A stretch of 64,000 nucleotides of DNA from Paenibacillus faecalis. GTDB lineage: Bacteria > Bacillota > Bacilli > Paenibacillales > Paenibacillaceae. The translations under genes were made by a program, and so were the position numbers. This document shows, piece after piece, positions 1-7,902 of the stretch (its first letter is position 1; every line of letters begins with the position of its first letter). The stretch is from assembly GCF_900289175.1 (NCBI RefSeq), contig NZ_LT985747.1:2443709-2507708 (forward strand), written 5' to 3'. Under the pieces are notes generated by a model. The model ran no database searches, had not been told where the DNA came from, and worked only from the letters and a program-made list of their open reading frames with translations.

Positions 1-73
1 TTTTTACAAGAGAAGATAGATTTTCTATGAGATTCTAAATTTCCAAGGAAATAATAAAAGGAGGTATGTTATT

Positions 74-340
74 ATGGATCTTGAACAACGAATAAGTAAT
101 TTAGAAAAACGAATGAATTCTCAGAAAAAAATGGAGGGTAATCAAAAAAATCCTTGTTACCATAATTGTTATATGGCTAGTACTGTTTTTAATCGGGTTG
201 ACTCAATTTCTAATTGCTTCATCGGGTTCTTGATTTCCGGTGGTTTTCGGTTGCTTGGGTTGCGATTAGTAATTCTTGAACCACTCCATTTCCGCATGCT
301 TTCTATACTCTCCAATCATCTTTCAACATTAGTTCAATAA
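74..340 (+). pseudogene. Chimeric short ORF (start of an unknown gene joined to foreign sequence)
   Basis: A good ribosome binding site (AGGAGG about 8 nt upstream) precedes an ATG. The first roughly 30 residues have a heptad-like pattern (LEQRISNLEKRM) that suggests a short coiled coil. From about residue 35 the reading frame runs antisense to degraded nucleotidyltransferase remnants and has no recognisable features. I read it as the 5' end of a real small gene truncated at a recombination breakpoint. No family is recognised. Confidence 0.25.
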
Positions 341-506
341 TCTTTCTTTTATCTGACCAGAAAACGAATAGATCTAAATCATAATGTTTTCTAGTTTCTT
401 CGCCCAGAAATATATCAATAGCCATTCCTCCGCAAATGGCCCATTCAATTCCCCATGTTTCGAAAGTTTGTTTTGCTTGTTCAATGATTGAGTTCATAAC
501 AATCAA
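303..506 (-). pseudogene. N-terminal fragment of a nucleotidyltransferase
   Basis: The 67-residue frame contains WAICGGMAIDIFLGEETRKH followed by DLDLF. This is the G-G-x-A-x-D plus D-x-D pattern of the antibiotic-type nucleotidyltransferase fold, as in ANT(2'')-like and related proteins. Such proteins are normally 150 or more residues, but this frame stops right after the first active-site block. A short out-of-frame continuation (EYRKHAEMEWFKNY) follows on the same strand, so a frameshift plus truncation is likely. It is not expected to be functional. Neighbouring sequence on both sides is also degraded. Confidence 0.6.
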
Positions 507-714
507 CTCCTATACATCTTATAGCATCACTTGCAGTAATTTCTGATAACGTTTTGTATTGATGACGTCCTGGCCCCTTAGAGTCGCTGCTTATAGTTGT
601 GAGGCTTGCCGAACACCTAATGCAGTGACGTCCCGACGGGCTTAGGGAGCTGGATGTGGTCACTCGCTTCTCACAGTGTCCAGGATCGTCAATATGGTGT
701 TAGCCGAAGGAAGT

Positions 715-1303
715 TCAGGAAGCAGCCATTGCATTTAAGGCGTTCTCAAAATAGCTATATACTTCATCTGCAATTCCCAGAAACTCTTCAACAAGTACAT
801 TACTATCCAAGTAACAAGCATACAGATAATCAACTAAAAGCGGAGTCAATCTCACAATAGTTTAATATGGCATTCTTCATCTTAATAATGTCATCTTGCC
901 ATACACCTGTATCTTCTAAAACCAAAGAGTATAATGCACACGAATTAATCTCTTAGATTATATCTAGTTTTCATTGTGTTATCACTAACATTAGAAAGTA
1001 AACTATGTATACGATCTACTTCCTCCTTGGTCTTTGTATTTAAGTCTAAAATGAACTCTGGAGAAATAATTATCGATGGTACTTTTTCACCAACGTCATC
1101 ACCATGTATACAAACACAAATTATATTAACCCAAAAACCCCACTCATTTGGTTTACTTAATACATCGTCAATCGAGCAAAATTATCGTACCAATCTTAGT
1201 TACTACTGGATATTCTTCCAGAAGCCTGTCTTTAATGTTTGACAATCTTTCGTAATCAATATCTTTGGGATTTACACATACAATAGTAAAGTCTGTAAAC
1301 TCC
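715..1303 (-). pseudogene. Degraded second nucleotidyltransferase gene
   Basis: Reading the minus strand in several frames recovers a continuous protein: FTDFTIVCVNPKDIDYERL, then DDVLSKPNEWGFWVNI, then SPEFILDLNTKTKEEVDRI, then LVLEDTGVWQDDIIKMKNAI, ending FENALNAMAAS and a stop at 715. At least three frameshifts or stops separate the pieces. The first segment resembles the D-x-D strand of nucleotidyltransferases, and the C-terminal helices resemble the all-alpha domain of streptomycin/spectinomycin adenylyltransferase-type proteins. The 5' end is missing: the frame ends exactly where the structured repeat begins at 1304. Clearly non-functional. Confidence 0.6.
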
Positions 1304-1455
1304 CCTGCCTGTTAGCTTAATAAATTTAATTAATAGTTCAATGCTTATCTAATCGGTAATCGGCTTATTTTCTTGTCCTTTTCGGTAACGGTACAAGTTC
1401 TTGTCCTTGGCTCTGGACAAGAACTTGTACCGATAAAACAAAAAAGCCGCTAAAA
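1304..1455 (+). repeat. Structured repeat copy A, left part
   Basis: It begins CCTGCCTGTTAGCTTAATAA and shares this start and the block AATCGGTAATCGGCT with copy C (31796). It contains a perfect 17-bp inverted repeat, GGTACAAGTTCTTGTCC at 1390-1406 against GGACAAGAACTTGTACC at 1415-1431. It ends in the left arm of a second hairpin (AAAAGCCGCTA) whose right arm lies beyond the IS at 2902. The left edge coincides with the truncation of a nucleotidyltransferase gene, which suggests the repeat is or was mobile. Confidence 0.75.
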
Positions 1456-1491
1456 TGAAGTGACCCCCAAAAGTTAGACACGGTTATTTCA

Positions 1492-2301
1492 TCAGGCAGC
1501 TTTCTCAAAATGAGTTCGGTACTGTACCGGACTCATTTTGAATTTTGCCTTCAACCGTTTAGTATTGTAGTATTCAATATATTTTTTCAGTTCTTTCTTG
1601 AAATGTTCCACATTTTCAAACTCTTTACAGTACAGAAACTCCGACTTGAGAATACCGAAGAAATTCTCTATGACGGCATTATCGTAACAATTCCCTTTTC
1701 GTGACATGCTTTGGAGAATGCCTCTCGACTTAAGCGCATGGCGATACGGCTTCATTTGGTAATGCCATCCTTGATCTGAATGAAGAAGAAGATGGTGCTC
1801 TTCCGGCAGACGCTTCAGTCCTGCATCCAGCATTTCAGATACCAGAGAATATGTTGGTCGTGAACCAATGGTATAGGTGATAATCTCCCCGTTGAATAAG
1901 TCCAAAATGGGTGATAGATACAGCTTTTCTCCAAACAACTTAAACTCCGTGATGTCCGTCACCCATTTCTCATTTGGCGCCTCCGCCGTGAACTGGCGGT
2001 CCAGATGATTCGGTGCAATCTTGCCCACTGTCCCTTTATACGACTTATACTTTTTCATGCGGACTAGGCATTTAATGCCTAGCTTTTTCATGAGCCGCTG
2101 AACCTTCTTATGGTTTACTTTCCATCCACGGGTTACCAGTTCATCACGAATACGGCGATATCCGTAACGCCCCTCATGTTCCGCGTAAATTGACTGAATT
2201 TCAGCTTCCAAATCGGTATTCAAATCTGGTTGATTCATACGTGCTATAAGGTTGTAATAGGTGCTGCGCGGGATACCAGCCAGCTGTACGAGTGCCATCA
2301 C
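1492..2301 (-). CDS. IS3-family transposase, OrfB (DDE integrase domain)
   Basis: This is the catalytic half of the IS3-family transposase. It has an HTH_21-like segment (HEGRYGYRRIRDEL), then the rve integrase core with D (WVTDITEFKLFGEKLYLSPI), D (LLLHSDQGWHYQ) and E (YDNAVIENFFGILKSE), and the usual end KLKAKFKMSPVQYRTHF. At 269 residues it is full length. The open frame extends upstream of the ATG (KITKQDKAQVVWELRHKYPV), overlapping the end of orfA. This is the arrangement for programmed -1 frameshifting on an A-run in GGAAAAATC (2355-2359) to give the OrfAB fusion. All catalytic residues are present. Confidence 0.93.
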   Translation of the reverse strand: MMALVQLAGIPRSTYYNLIARMNQPDLNTDLEAEIQSIYAEHEGRYGYRRIRDELVTRGWKVNHKKVQRLMKKLGIKCLVRMKKYKSYKGTVGKIAPNHLDRQFTAEAPNEKWVTDITEFKLFGEKLYLSPILDLFNGEIITYTIGSRPTYSLVSEMLDAGLKRLPEEHHLLLHSDQGWHYQMKPYRHALKSRGILQSMSRKGNCYDNAVIENFFGILKSEFLYCKEFENVEHFKKELKKYIEYYNTKRLKAKFKMSPVQYRTHFEKAA

Positions 2302-2315
2302 CGGATATTTATGCC

Positions 2316-2846
2316 TCAGTTCCCAGACGACTTGTGCTTTGTCTTGTTTGGTGATTTTTCCTTGTTTCGAACTAAGGCATTCAACTTTTTTAGATACTCA
2401 TTTTCCATTTCAAGCTGCTTGATACGTTCTTTAAGTGCTTCGTCAGACCCTTCAACTACGGATCGTTTGATAGACGAATTGGAATCTTTCTTCATGGATG
2501 GACGCCCCTTCTTTTTTGGCTCAAGGGCTTCTAGACCGCCTGTCTCCATCTTTTTCTGCCAGGAATACAACATGGAGAAGTCCGGAAGGTTGAACAGAGC
2601 AGCGGTATCCATGAGAGAAGCGTCTGATTGAGCCATATGATTGAGTACGTCCAGTTTAAAGCTTGCCGGATAATTTGTATAGCCGTTAATAAAGGCTGAC
2701 TGACCATGCATCTCATAGAGCTTCAACCAATATTGGAATTGGGACTTAGTAACGCCCATTTGATTTGCGTATTCCGTCTGCGATATAAGATCAGGGTCAT
2801 ACCCTTGAATTATCGCCAATTTACTATCTTTCGTAAATTTAGTCAT
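2316..2846 (-). CDS. IS3-family transposase, OrfA (DNA-binding subunit)
   Basis: A 176-residue protein with two helix-turn-helix segments (residues about 1-50 and 55-110) and a C-terminal leucine-zipper-like helix (EALKERIKQLEMENEYLKKL). It binds the terminal inverted repeats and forms the N-terminal half of the frameshift product OrfAB. It starts 55 bp inside the right inverted repeat and ends 14 nt before the orfB ATG, in the -1 relationship to orfB. Intact, and identical in sequence to the second copy at 30790. Confidence 0.92.
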   Translation of the reverse strand: MTKFTKDSKLAIIQGYDPDLISQTEYANQMGVTKSQFQYWLKLYEMHGQSAFINGYTNYPASFKLDVLNHMAQSDASLMDTAALFNLPDFSMLYSWQKKMETGGLEALEPKKKGRPSMKKDSNSSIKRSVVEGSDEALKERIKQLEMENEYLKKLNALVRNKEKSPNKTKHKSSGN

Positions 2847-2901
2847 AAAAAAACTGCACCCCCAACTGTTAGAGTGTGTCTAACAATTGGGGTGCAGTTC
2901 A

Positions 2902-2942
2902 AAATAGCGACTTTATGACTATGCTCTTGTCCCCCGACAATA
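2902..2942 (+). repeat. Structured repeat copy A, right part
   Basis: It contains the right arm of the interrupted hairpin (TAGCGACTTTATG) and the block CTCTTGTCCCCCGACAA, a mini-dyad TTGTC-CCCC-GACAA. The same block follows the IS in copy B (31400-31418). With the IS and one AAA duplication removed, the two arms form AAAGCCGCTA-AA-TAGCGACTTT with one mismatch. Confidence 0.65.
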
Positions 2943-3721
2943 ATCCAACTATACTATCCATCCTCAAGTGCCTCTTCACGCGTTCACTTGAGCTTATCAT
3001 AGAGACTCATCACTAGACTTGATTGATTTAAAGATAACCCATTTCAAAGTTTCTCAGCGTGGTTCTGTTCTGGTTTAGCTCTGCAAGATTTGAAATACAA
3101 GATCATGACCATTCACGCTAATTTAGTACCGTTTTCATAATGGAGATCTCCAAAATCGACAAAGAATGAAGGTCCATGAATAACCGAACAGCATCATCAT
3201 TACCTCTAGCCCCAACACACGAATCCAAAGGCCCGTTTCAAACAAGTTCTGCACTATTATTTTTACAACTTGAAATGAAATTTTTGTCATCATGTCATCC
3301 ATTGATTTAGAATCTCGACCGTATATGATAGTTTTTACTTCTAAATTAAATCAATTTCATAATGCAATACTCTTACATAAAGACAAACATTAATATGAAA
3401 AGTAGAAATTTTCTGTTTTCATTATGAAATCGACGTTAGAATAGGCGTAAATAGTGCTTAATGTTCGGATTCTATGTATTAAAGCAATTATGAAATTCAT
3501 TCAATTACCTATAAATCCCCCGACTTTCACCAATCTATTTTCCCCTTTTTATAACAATAATCGCGAATTTCTATATCTTCCTTTGCCTCGTAAAACCTCC
3601 TTTAATGGATGGATTCATTCTATTGCGCGTAAGGTATCCGATACTTCATGGATGGGTATAAACACCTTACCTATTCTATCAAGCTGTGGATCGAGAGAGT
3701 CAGGTTAATCCTGTTTTATCG
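2943..3721. other. Intergenic stretch without a convincing gene
   Basis: AT-rich sequence downstream of the biosynthetic genes. A plus-strand frame at 3454-3708 has no ribosome binding site and resembles no family. Several short stretches look like decayed coding sequence, but no family could be assigned. No clear intrinsic terminator was seen directly after the gene ending at 3722. Confidence 0.4.
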
Positions 3722-4588
3722 TCATACTTCTACAAATCTTGTTCTTGTGAGATGTTCTAAAATATACACTTCATCCCCTTCTACCGTATATTCCAAATAT
3801 CTATTATCTCCATAAAGACGCTCTAAATGATCGAAAATATCTCGCAGTTTATAATATGCTCGTTCATTGATTATTTTTAATTTATCAAGAGAGACTTGGT
3901 TCGGTCCCCAACTACCTCTTGAGAGAGCGAGGCCTTGGTAAAAAGGAAGGAAGAATCCCTTGAACCTACGGTCATCACCTTCAGGAAGGTTGCAACATAT
4001 CCCACTTCCTGATATTGAAGAATAGCAACCAAATACCATTCTTTGAATGATAATACTTTTTGGAAAATCCCCATTGAGTGACAACATTTTATCATACATT
4101 TTTTTAGCCCAATACAGAACTTCACTCTCTAACGTCTTGTTTTTCTCTTCAGGCATTGGTAAGGAATCAAAATATTGGCTCCTATTATGGAATATATTTT
4201 TAATGGTATTAACAAATTCTTCTTGATTAGGCATCCTAGTAAGTTTCAGATCACTTTCATTAAGTAAATAATTAATTCCTACGTTTAAAATACTATGAGG
4301 GGGACGAAGATGGATCTCTTTACTATAGTATTTAGACTCGCACCTAATAGCAAACAACTGTACATTATATTCTTTACTTTGAATATTTTCTATAAAATGA
4401 CGAATTTTCTCTTTTGTTTCTTCACTTATTTCTTTCTTAGTTTTATAATTGTCAAACTCTTTCTCTTCAATAAATATGGTTTCTGGCACTGGTACTCCAG
4501 CTTTAATTAATTTGAAAAGTCCTTGGGCCTTATTGTTTAGTTTCGTATAAGAATGATCATCACAGTTATGGAGATTAAGTACAGCCAT
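3722..4588 (-). CDS. Stand-alone PEP-synthase-type ATP-grasp domain (PPDK_N-like)
   Basis: A 288-residue protein resembling the N-terminal ATP-binding domain of pyruvate phosphate dikinase and PEP synthase. It opens with NNKAQGLFKLIKAGVPVPET (family pattern GGKaaxLaxLxxAGxxVPxG). Near residue 190 is IIQRMVFGCYSSISGSGICC (family IQxMVxxxxSGVxFT). It ends with YLEYTVEGDEVYILEHLTRTR (family dIEWxxdxxxxylLQaRP). The phosphohistidine and PEP-binding domains are absent. Its ATG has a GAGGGTG ribosome binding site and lies 10 nt after the kinase gene at 4599-5111, so they are probably co-transcribed. A role as an ATP-dependent phosphotransferase or ligase is inferred; whether it works with the PEP-synthase-like protein at 15482 is unknown. 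Confidence 0.7.
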   Translation of the reverse strand: MAVLNLHNCDDHSYTKLNNKAQGLFKLIKAGVPVPETIFIEEKEFDNYKTKKEISEETKEKIRHFIENIQSKEYNVQLFAIRCESKYYSKEIHLRPPHSILNVGINYLLNESDLKLTRMPNQEEFVNTIKNIFHNRSQYFDSLPMPEEKNKTLESEVLYWAKKMYDKMLSLNGDFPKSIIIQRMVFGCYSSISGSGICCNLPEGDDRRFKGFFLPFYQGLALSRGSWGPNQVSLDKLKIINERAYYKLRDIFDHLERLYGDNRYLEYTVEGDEVYILEHLTRTRFVEV

Positions 4589-4598
4589 TTTTTCACCC

Positions 4599-5111
4599 TC
4601 ATTTATTAATGTAATTTATTTGAAAAAGGATATCTGTGACTCTTTGTACACTCTGCGCAATACTTAAATTTGAAATGTCTATCTTGTAATCAAAATGATT
4701 ATGTTGTGAGAATATCTTGTTTAATTCGATGATTCTATCGTCTGGCATAATATCTTCATTGTTTCTTAATTTGTTTCTCCTCAAATTTTCGTTAAGATCG
4801 CAATACAGCATAATAGAGACGATATTGGAATCGATCTTTTTAAATTGATTAATAGCTAAATCAAACTGCTCTAATGTTTCATATACAGCATCTACAATAA
4901 TATTTTTGAAGCCATGTCTTTCAAAATTCTTTATTAATAAAGATATATTTTCATCAGTTATCTTTAAAAAATCCAATGAAATATTCGCATTAACCATAAA
5001 ATTATGAACAGAGTCACTATGAATACAAACACAGGATTTAATCTTTTTTGACAAAAGTCCAGTAATCGTTGATTTTCCAATACCTGCTGATCCGGTAATA
5101 ATAATGATCAT
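4599..5111 (-). CDS. Small P-loop kinase (AAA_33-like)
   Basis: A 170-residue P-loop NTPase with Walker A GSAGIGKST at residues 7-15, IHSDSVH (the D-S region typical of nucleoside/antibiotic kinases) and IIVDAVYETLEQ, a Walker-B-like strand. A lid-like basic segment (LNENLRRNKLRNNED) follows. The family includes gluconate kinases, chloramphenicol phosphotransferase and polynucleotide kinases, so a small-molecule kinase is likely. In this cluster it could phosphorylate a pathway intermediate or inactivate the end product as self-protection; both are inferences. No strong ribosome binding site is visible before the ATG. Confidence 0.65.
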   Translation of the reverse strand: MIIIITGSAGIGKSTITGLLSKKIKSCVCIHSDSVHNFMVNANISLDFLKITDENISLLIKNFERHGFKNIIVDAVYETLEQFDLAINQFKKIDSNIVSIMLYCDLNENLRRNKLRNNEDIMPDDRIIELNKIFSQHNHFDYKIDISNLSIAQSVQRVTDILFQINYINK

Positions 5112-5615
5112 TTTATATCAATTATTCCCACTATAATTTATTGTTTCTCCGTTTTCTCGCTCATTCTTACTATTTTCAGTTATAGACCTTTTAGGGATTG
5201 GAGAAGTCTTATAAGGAAACCGTACTTTTCTATTAAGGGGGAGGTAGTGGTCCAGCGTTGGACATTTAATTCCAACAAATAGTCGAATATAACCACTGGA
5301 CGCCCTTATATTCCTTCATTCTTCCGTTATCTTGCCTGTCTAATACTTTATTTTCTAATCAAGGTCACTCTTGTGAATCTTTGCAAGGCTTATTCAAAAA
5401 CTCTTTTTTTATACCTCACGATTTTCAAAACTCTCAACTGCGACAAATTAGCAACATGATCTAATACTTTATTTCTTTTAACAGTAATTTTTTTCAATTC
5501 GTTGAGTTTTCCATGCGTTTCATAGTAGTCTTCATGTTGATCATTCTTCTTTTAAGAGCAGTGCTTATTTTAGTTCAAACCTAAAATTCTGTAATTACAG
5601 AAATGACTCCTAATT
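5112..5615. other. 500-bp gap inside the cluster
   Basis: No gene is supported. The sequence contains a GGGGGAGG run at about 5238 and T-rich tracts. Short frames on both strands look unrelated to known families. It may contain the promoter for the downstream kinase and ATP-grasp genes, but no clear -35/-10 pair was recognised. Confidence 0.35.
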
Positions 5616-6698
5616 TTATTCAGTTATTGAATTAAAAATCTTATGGATTGAATCAAATGTTGGTCTACCCTTGATTAAAATCCCTCTACAATTAGTCATA
5701 ACTTTTAGTAATTTGTCTTTCTTCTCTATAGGATCTGTATGTTCAAAGGGATAGTCCACATAAGACTCATCAAGTAAATTTTTTGTTAAATAGCTTTCTA
5801 TTTGTGTTTCCTTTAATTTTTTTATTTCTACTTCAGATCCTTCATTGTTCTCTAAGAATACCAATATGTTTGGTTCCATTTTCTCTTGACTTCTATTCTT
5901 GAAGAATTTATTTAAATCTTGAGGCGGAATACAAACTTTATCGCCTATTAGATTATTTTTCTCTATACTTTCCTTTTCAGCATATTGGAATATTTGTTCA
6001 TGTAACTTTTGATTAGGAAATAAATTTTTATCAGCGAGATTAATTCGATAGGAAGAAATTGTTCCCGCACAATGCAATTTTTCTCCATTTGTCCACACAA
6101 ATGTCTGGTCGCCAGAGATTAAAGACGCCTCATTATATACAATTAATGCATAGGCTATAAAACTTTTTCCGCTCCCTTTATTCCCAAATAGCATAATCGT
6201 ATGATCATTTAACGCAACGGAGGCTGCATGAAATAAACTCCCACCTAACTGGTTTAGTTCTCTTCCAATTACTCTCCTAATACCGCAATAAATATCTTGA
6301 ATAAAGTGACGACTACTCATATTTCTCTTCCATACATGCCATCTCTTTTTTTTCTGCCAATTGGTAATGGTAAGGGAACCTGATCTCTCAATCAATAGGG
6401 ATGAATTTCCATCAAAAAGGTTTTTATTGAGAATAAAGAGATCTACAACATCTAATTCGTTAACAAAAAAAATTTCCCAACTTTGATCATCTTCTTTATA
6501 TCCATGATCCATTTTTATATCTAATAAAAATCGATTCAACTCATTTTTCCAAAAAAAATCAAATCCTGTAAAGATAAAATGAGATTTTTCAAAGGACCAT
6601 TTAAATCGACTATTTACATCTAAATTTAACCCTTCTAATGTGTTCATGATTTTTTGCATCACTAGCGTACTCTCGCTATTTCTTAACCATTCATTCAT
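5616..6698 (-). CDS. HPr-kinase-like protein 1
   Basis: The best start is the ATG at 6696-6698, preceded by AAAAAGGAG with 7-nt spacing; an upstream in-frame ATG at 6728 lacks one. The roughly 360-residue product has a divergent N-terminal half. It then has LGGSLFHAASVAL, followed by a P-loop FGNKGSGKS at residues about 171-179, and LISGDQTF, matching the HprK C-terminal fold (hosts-A-x-A, GxxGxGKS, sDD). Such proteins in lasso-peptide clusters (for example the paeninodin kinase) phosphorylate a serine hydroxyl. No precursor peptide or lasso cyclase is visible here, so a small-molecule or carrier target is an inference. The second acidic residue of the usual DD pair reads GDQ. Confidence 0.65.
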   Translation of the reverse strand: MNEWLRNSESTLVMQKIMNTLEGLNLDVNSRFKWSFEKSHFIFTGFDFFWKNELNRFLLDIKMDHGYKEDDQSWEIFFVNELDVVDLFILNKNLFDGNSSLLIERSGSLTITNWQKKKRWHVWKRNMSSRHFIQDIYCGIRRVIGRELNQLGGSLFHAASVALNDHTIMLFGNKGSGKSFIAYALIVYNEASLISGDQTFVWTNGEKLHCAGTISSYRINLADKNLFPNQKLHEQIFQYAEKESIEKNNLIGDKVCIPPQDLNKFFKNRSQEKMEPNILVFLENNEGSEVEIKKLKETQIESYLTKNLLDESYVDYPFEHTDPIEKKDKLLKVMTNCRGILIKGRPTFDSIHKIFNSITE

Positions 6699-6914
6699 CC
6701 ATAAACTCCTTTTTAATAAATATGACATCTTACTAGGTACACATGAATGGAAAATTTGCTCATTACTTATTCATTTTCGTTTCTTTTACAATATCCTTGT
6801 ATCTCTCAGGGAAAATCGCCACAGCGCATTCCCCCTGCTCCTCATCGAAGTCTATTCGGCTCTCCAACTTGACTATCTCATCCTAACTCAATTTTTTGCC
6901 GGTTTTGTAAATGT

Positions 6915-7877
6915 TTAATCATAATTGTAGATATCTGTCCAGTTAATACCTGTGGTTTGTTCACTCCAGTGCAGCTTAAAATATAAAGTTTGTTTACCAT
7001 CTAAAGATTGATAAAATTTCTCGATACCCTCTAAAACAGACCCCTCCAAGTCAATACTTGGCAAATTCAATACTTTGTCGGTATATTCAATTGCATCAAT
7101 ATATAACTTTGTCGGTATACCCTCTTTTCGATGTTTTTCTTCATAATACGAATAAATTGTATATGAGCATCTATTGTCCCAGCATAAAAAGAGTCCACCG
7201 GCTACTGTATTCTCTTTGGTTAATGCAACTAAGTATTTTCCTTTTTTTTGTTGAATCGCTGTACTAAATAATTCTTTTGTTTTCATGAAAACAGCATCAT
7301 TTCGATCACGTTTAATTAACTTGGTAATATCACAATACGATAAATCATCATCAATTATTGTCTTTATTCCCGCTAGATTTGCTTTTTTCAAATCCAACTT
7401 TCTTCCTTTAGATAAATCGTTAATATTAGTCCTACTAGGAAAATGATAATGATAAGTATATCTTACTTCTGGAAGAAAACCCTCTTTTATGAATGGAGTC
7501 ATGTCTGTTATATCCTTATTACATGCAAAGGAAACGTATGTAAAATGTTTCTTTAATGTAATGATCATTAGTTCTAAGATCTTCCTCTTGATCAGCACAC
7601 CTTTTCGATCACTTCCAATTTCATCGGAAAATACTGGGCCACAATAAGGGACCGATATCGTACTTTGAATCGATACTCTATCTTCTTTTCCACCAAAAAT
7701 AGGTAACCCGCATAATAATTTTTTGTTTTGAAATGCACACAGTATAAAGTTTACTGATTGTATTTGTAAGAACCAAGACTCGTGAAAAACCGTTCCCCCA
7801 ATACCACGTGAAATAAATTCATCCCATTCTTTAATACAATCTAGTTTGATTAATTGAATGTCATATGATTTCTTCAT
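6915..7877 (-). CDS. FemAB/GNAT-like (aminoacyl) transferase
   Basis: A 320-residue protein with the double-GNAT layout of FemAB and GNAT_acetyltransf_6 proteins. The N-terminal half has ESWFLQIQSVNFILCAFQNK and SVPYCGPVFSD. The C-terminal half has KGKYLVALTKENTVAGGLFL, SYTIYSYYEE and IDLEGSVLEGIEKFYQSL, which matches the FemAB pattern (...G.....G...f...fk..fg). Relatives use aminoacyl-tRNA or acyl-CoA to acylate amines. In a peptidyl-nucleoside setting it is a candidate for attaching the amino-acid side chain to the 4'-amine; this is inference from context. It lies 25 nt after the DegT gene at 7903. Confidence 0.65.
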   Translation of the reverse strand: MKKSYDIQLIKLDCIKEWDEFISRGIGGTVFHESWFLQIQSVNFILCAFQNKKLLCGLPIFGGKEDRVSIQSTISVPYCGPVFSDEIGSDRKGVLIKRKILELMIITLKKHFTYVSFACNKDITDMTPFIKEGFLPEVRYTYHYHFPSRTNINDLSKGRKLDLKKANLAGIKTIIDDDLSYCDITKLIKRDRNDAVFMKTKELFSTAIQQKKGKYLVALTKENTVAGGLFLCWDNRCSYTIYSYYEEKHRKEGIPTKLYIDAIEYTDKVLNLPSIDLEGSVLEGIEKFYQSLDGKQTLYFKLHWSEQTTGINWTDIYNYD

Positions 7878-7902
7878 AAAATTACATCACTCCAGCCAAG
7901 AA

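Larger units (their letters stand above)
1456..2901 (-). mobile_element. IS3-family insertion sequence (IS150-like), copy 1
   Basis: The element is 1,446 bp and contains orfA and orfB, both on the minus strand. Terminal inverted repeats are imperfect, about 25 bp, with tips TGAAGTGACCCCC on the left and TGAACTGCACCCC on the right (read inward); both then share GTTAGACA. It is flanked by a 3-bp direct repeat AAA (1453-1455 and 2902-2904). The right terminal region (about 2854-2901) is itself a near-perfect palindrome, so an RNA or DNA hairpin lies just upstream of orfA. It differs from copy 2 at 29930 by only a few bases, which implies recent transposition or recombination. Insertion is in the loop of a hairpin of a structured repeat. 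Confidence 0.92.

Noticed and set aside
1390..1431. CRISPR array
   Set aside because: The repeated TTCTTGTC motifs form inverted repeats within a larger dispersed repeat. There are no regularly spaced direct repeats with unique spacers and no cas genes.
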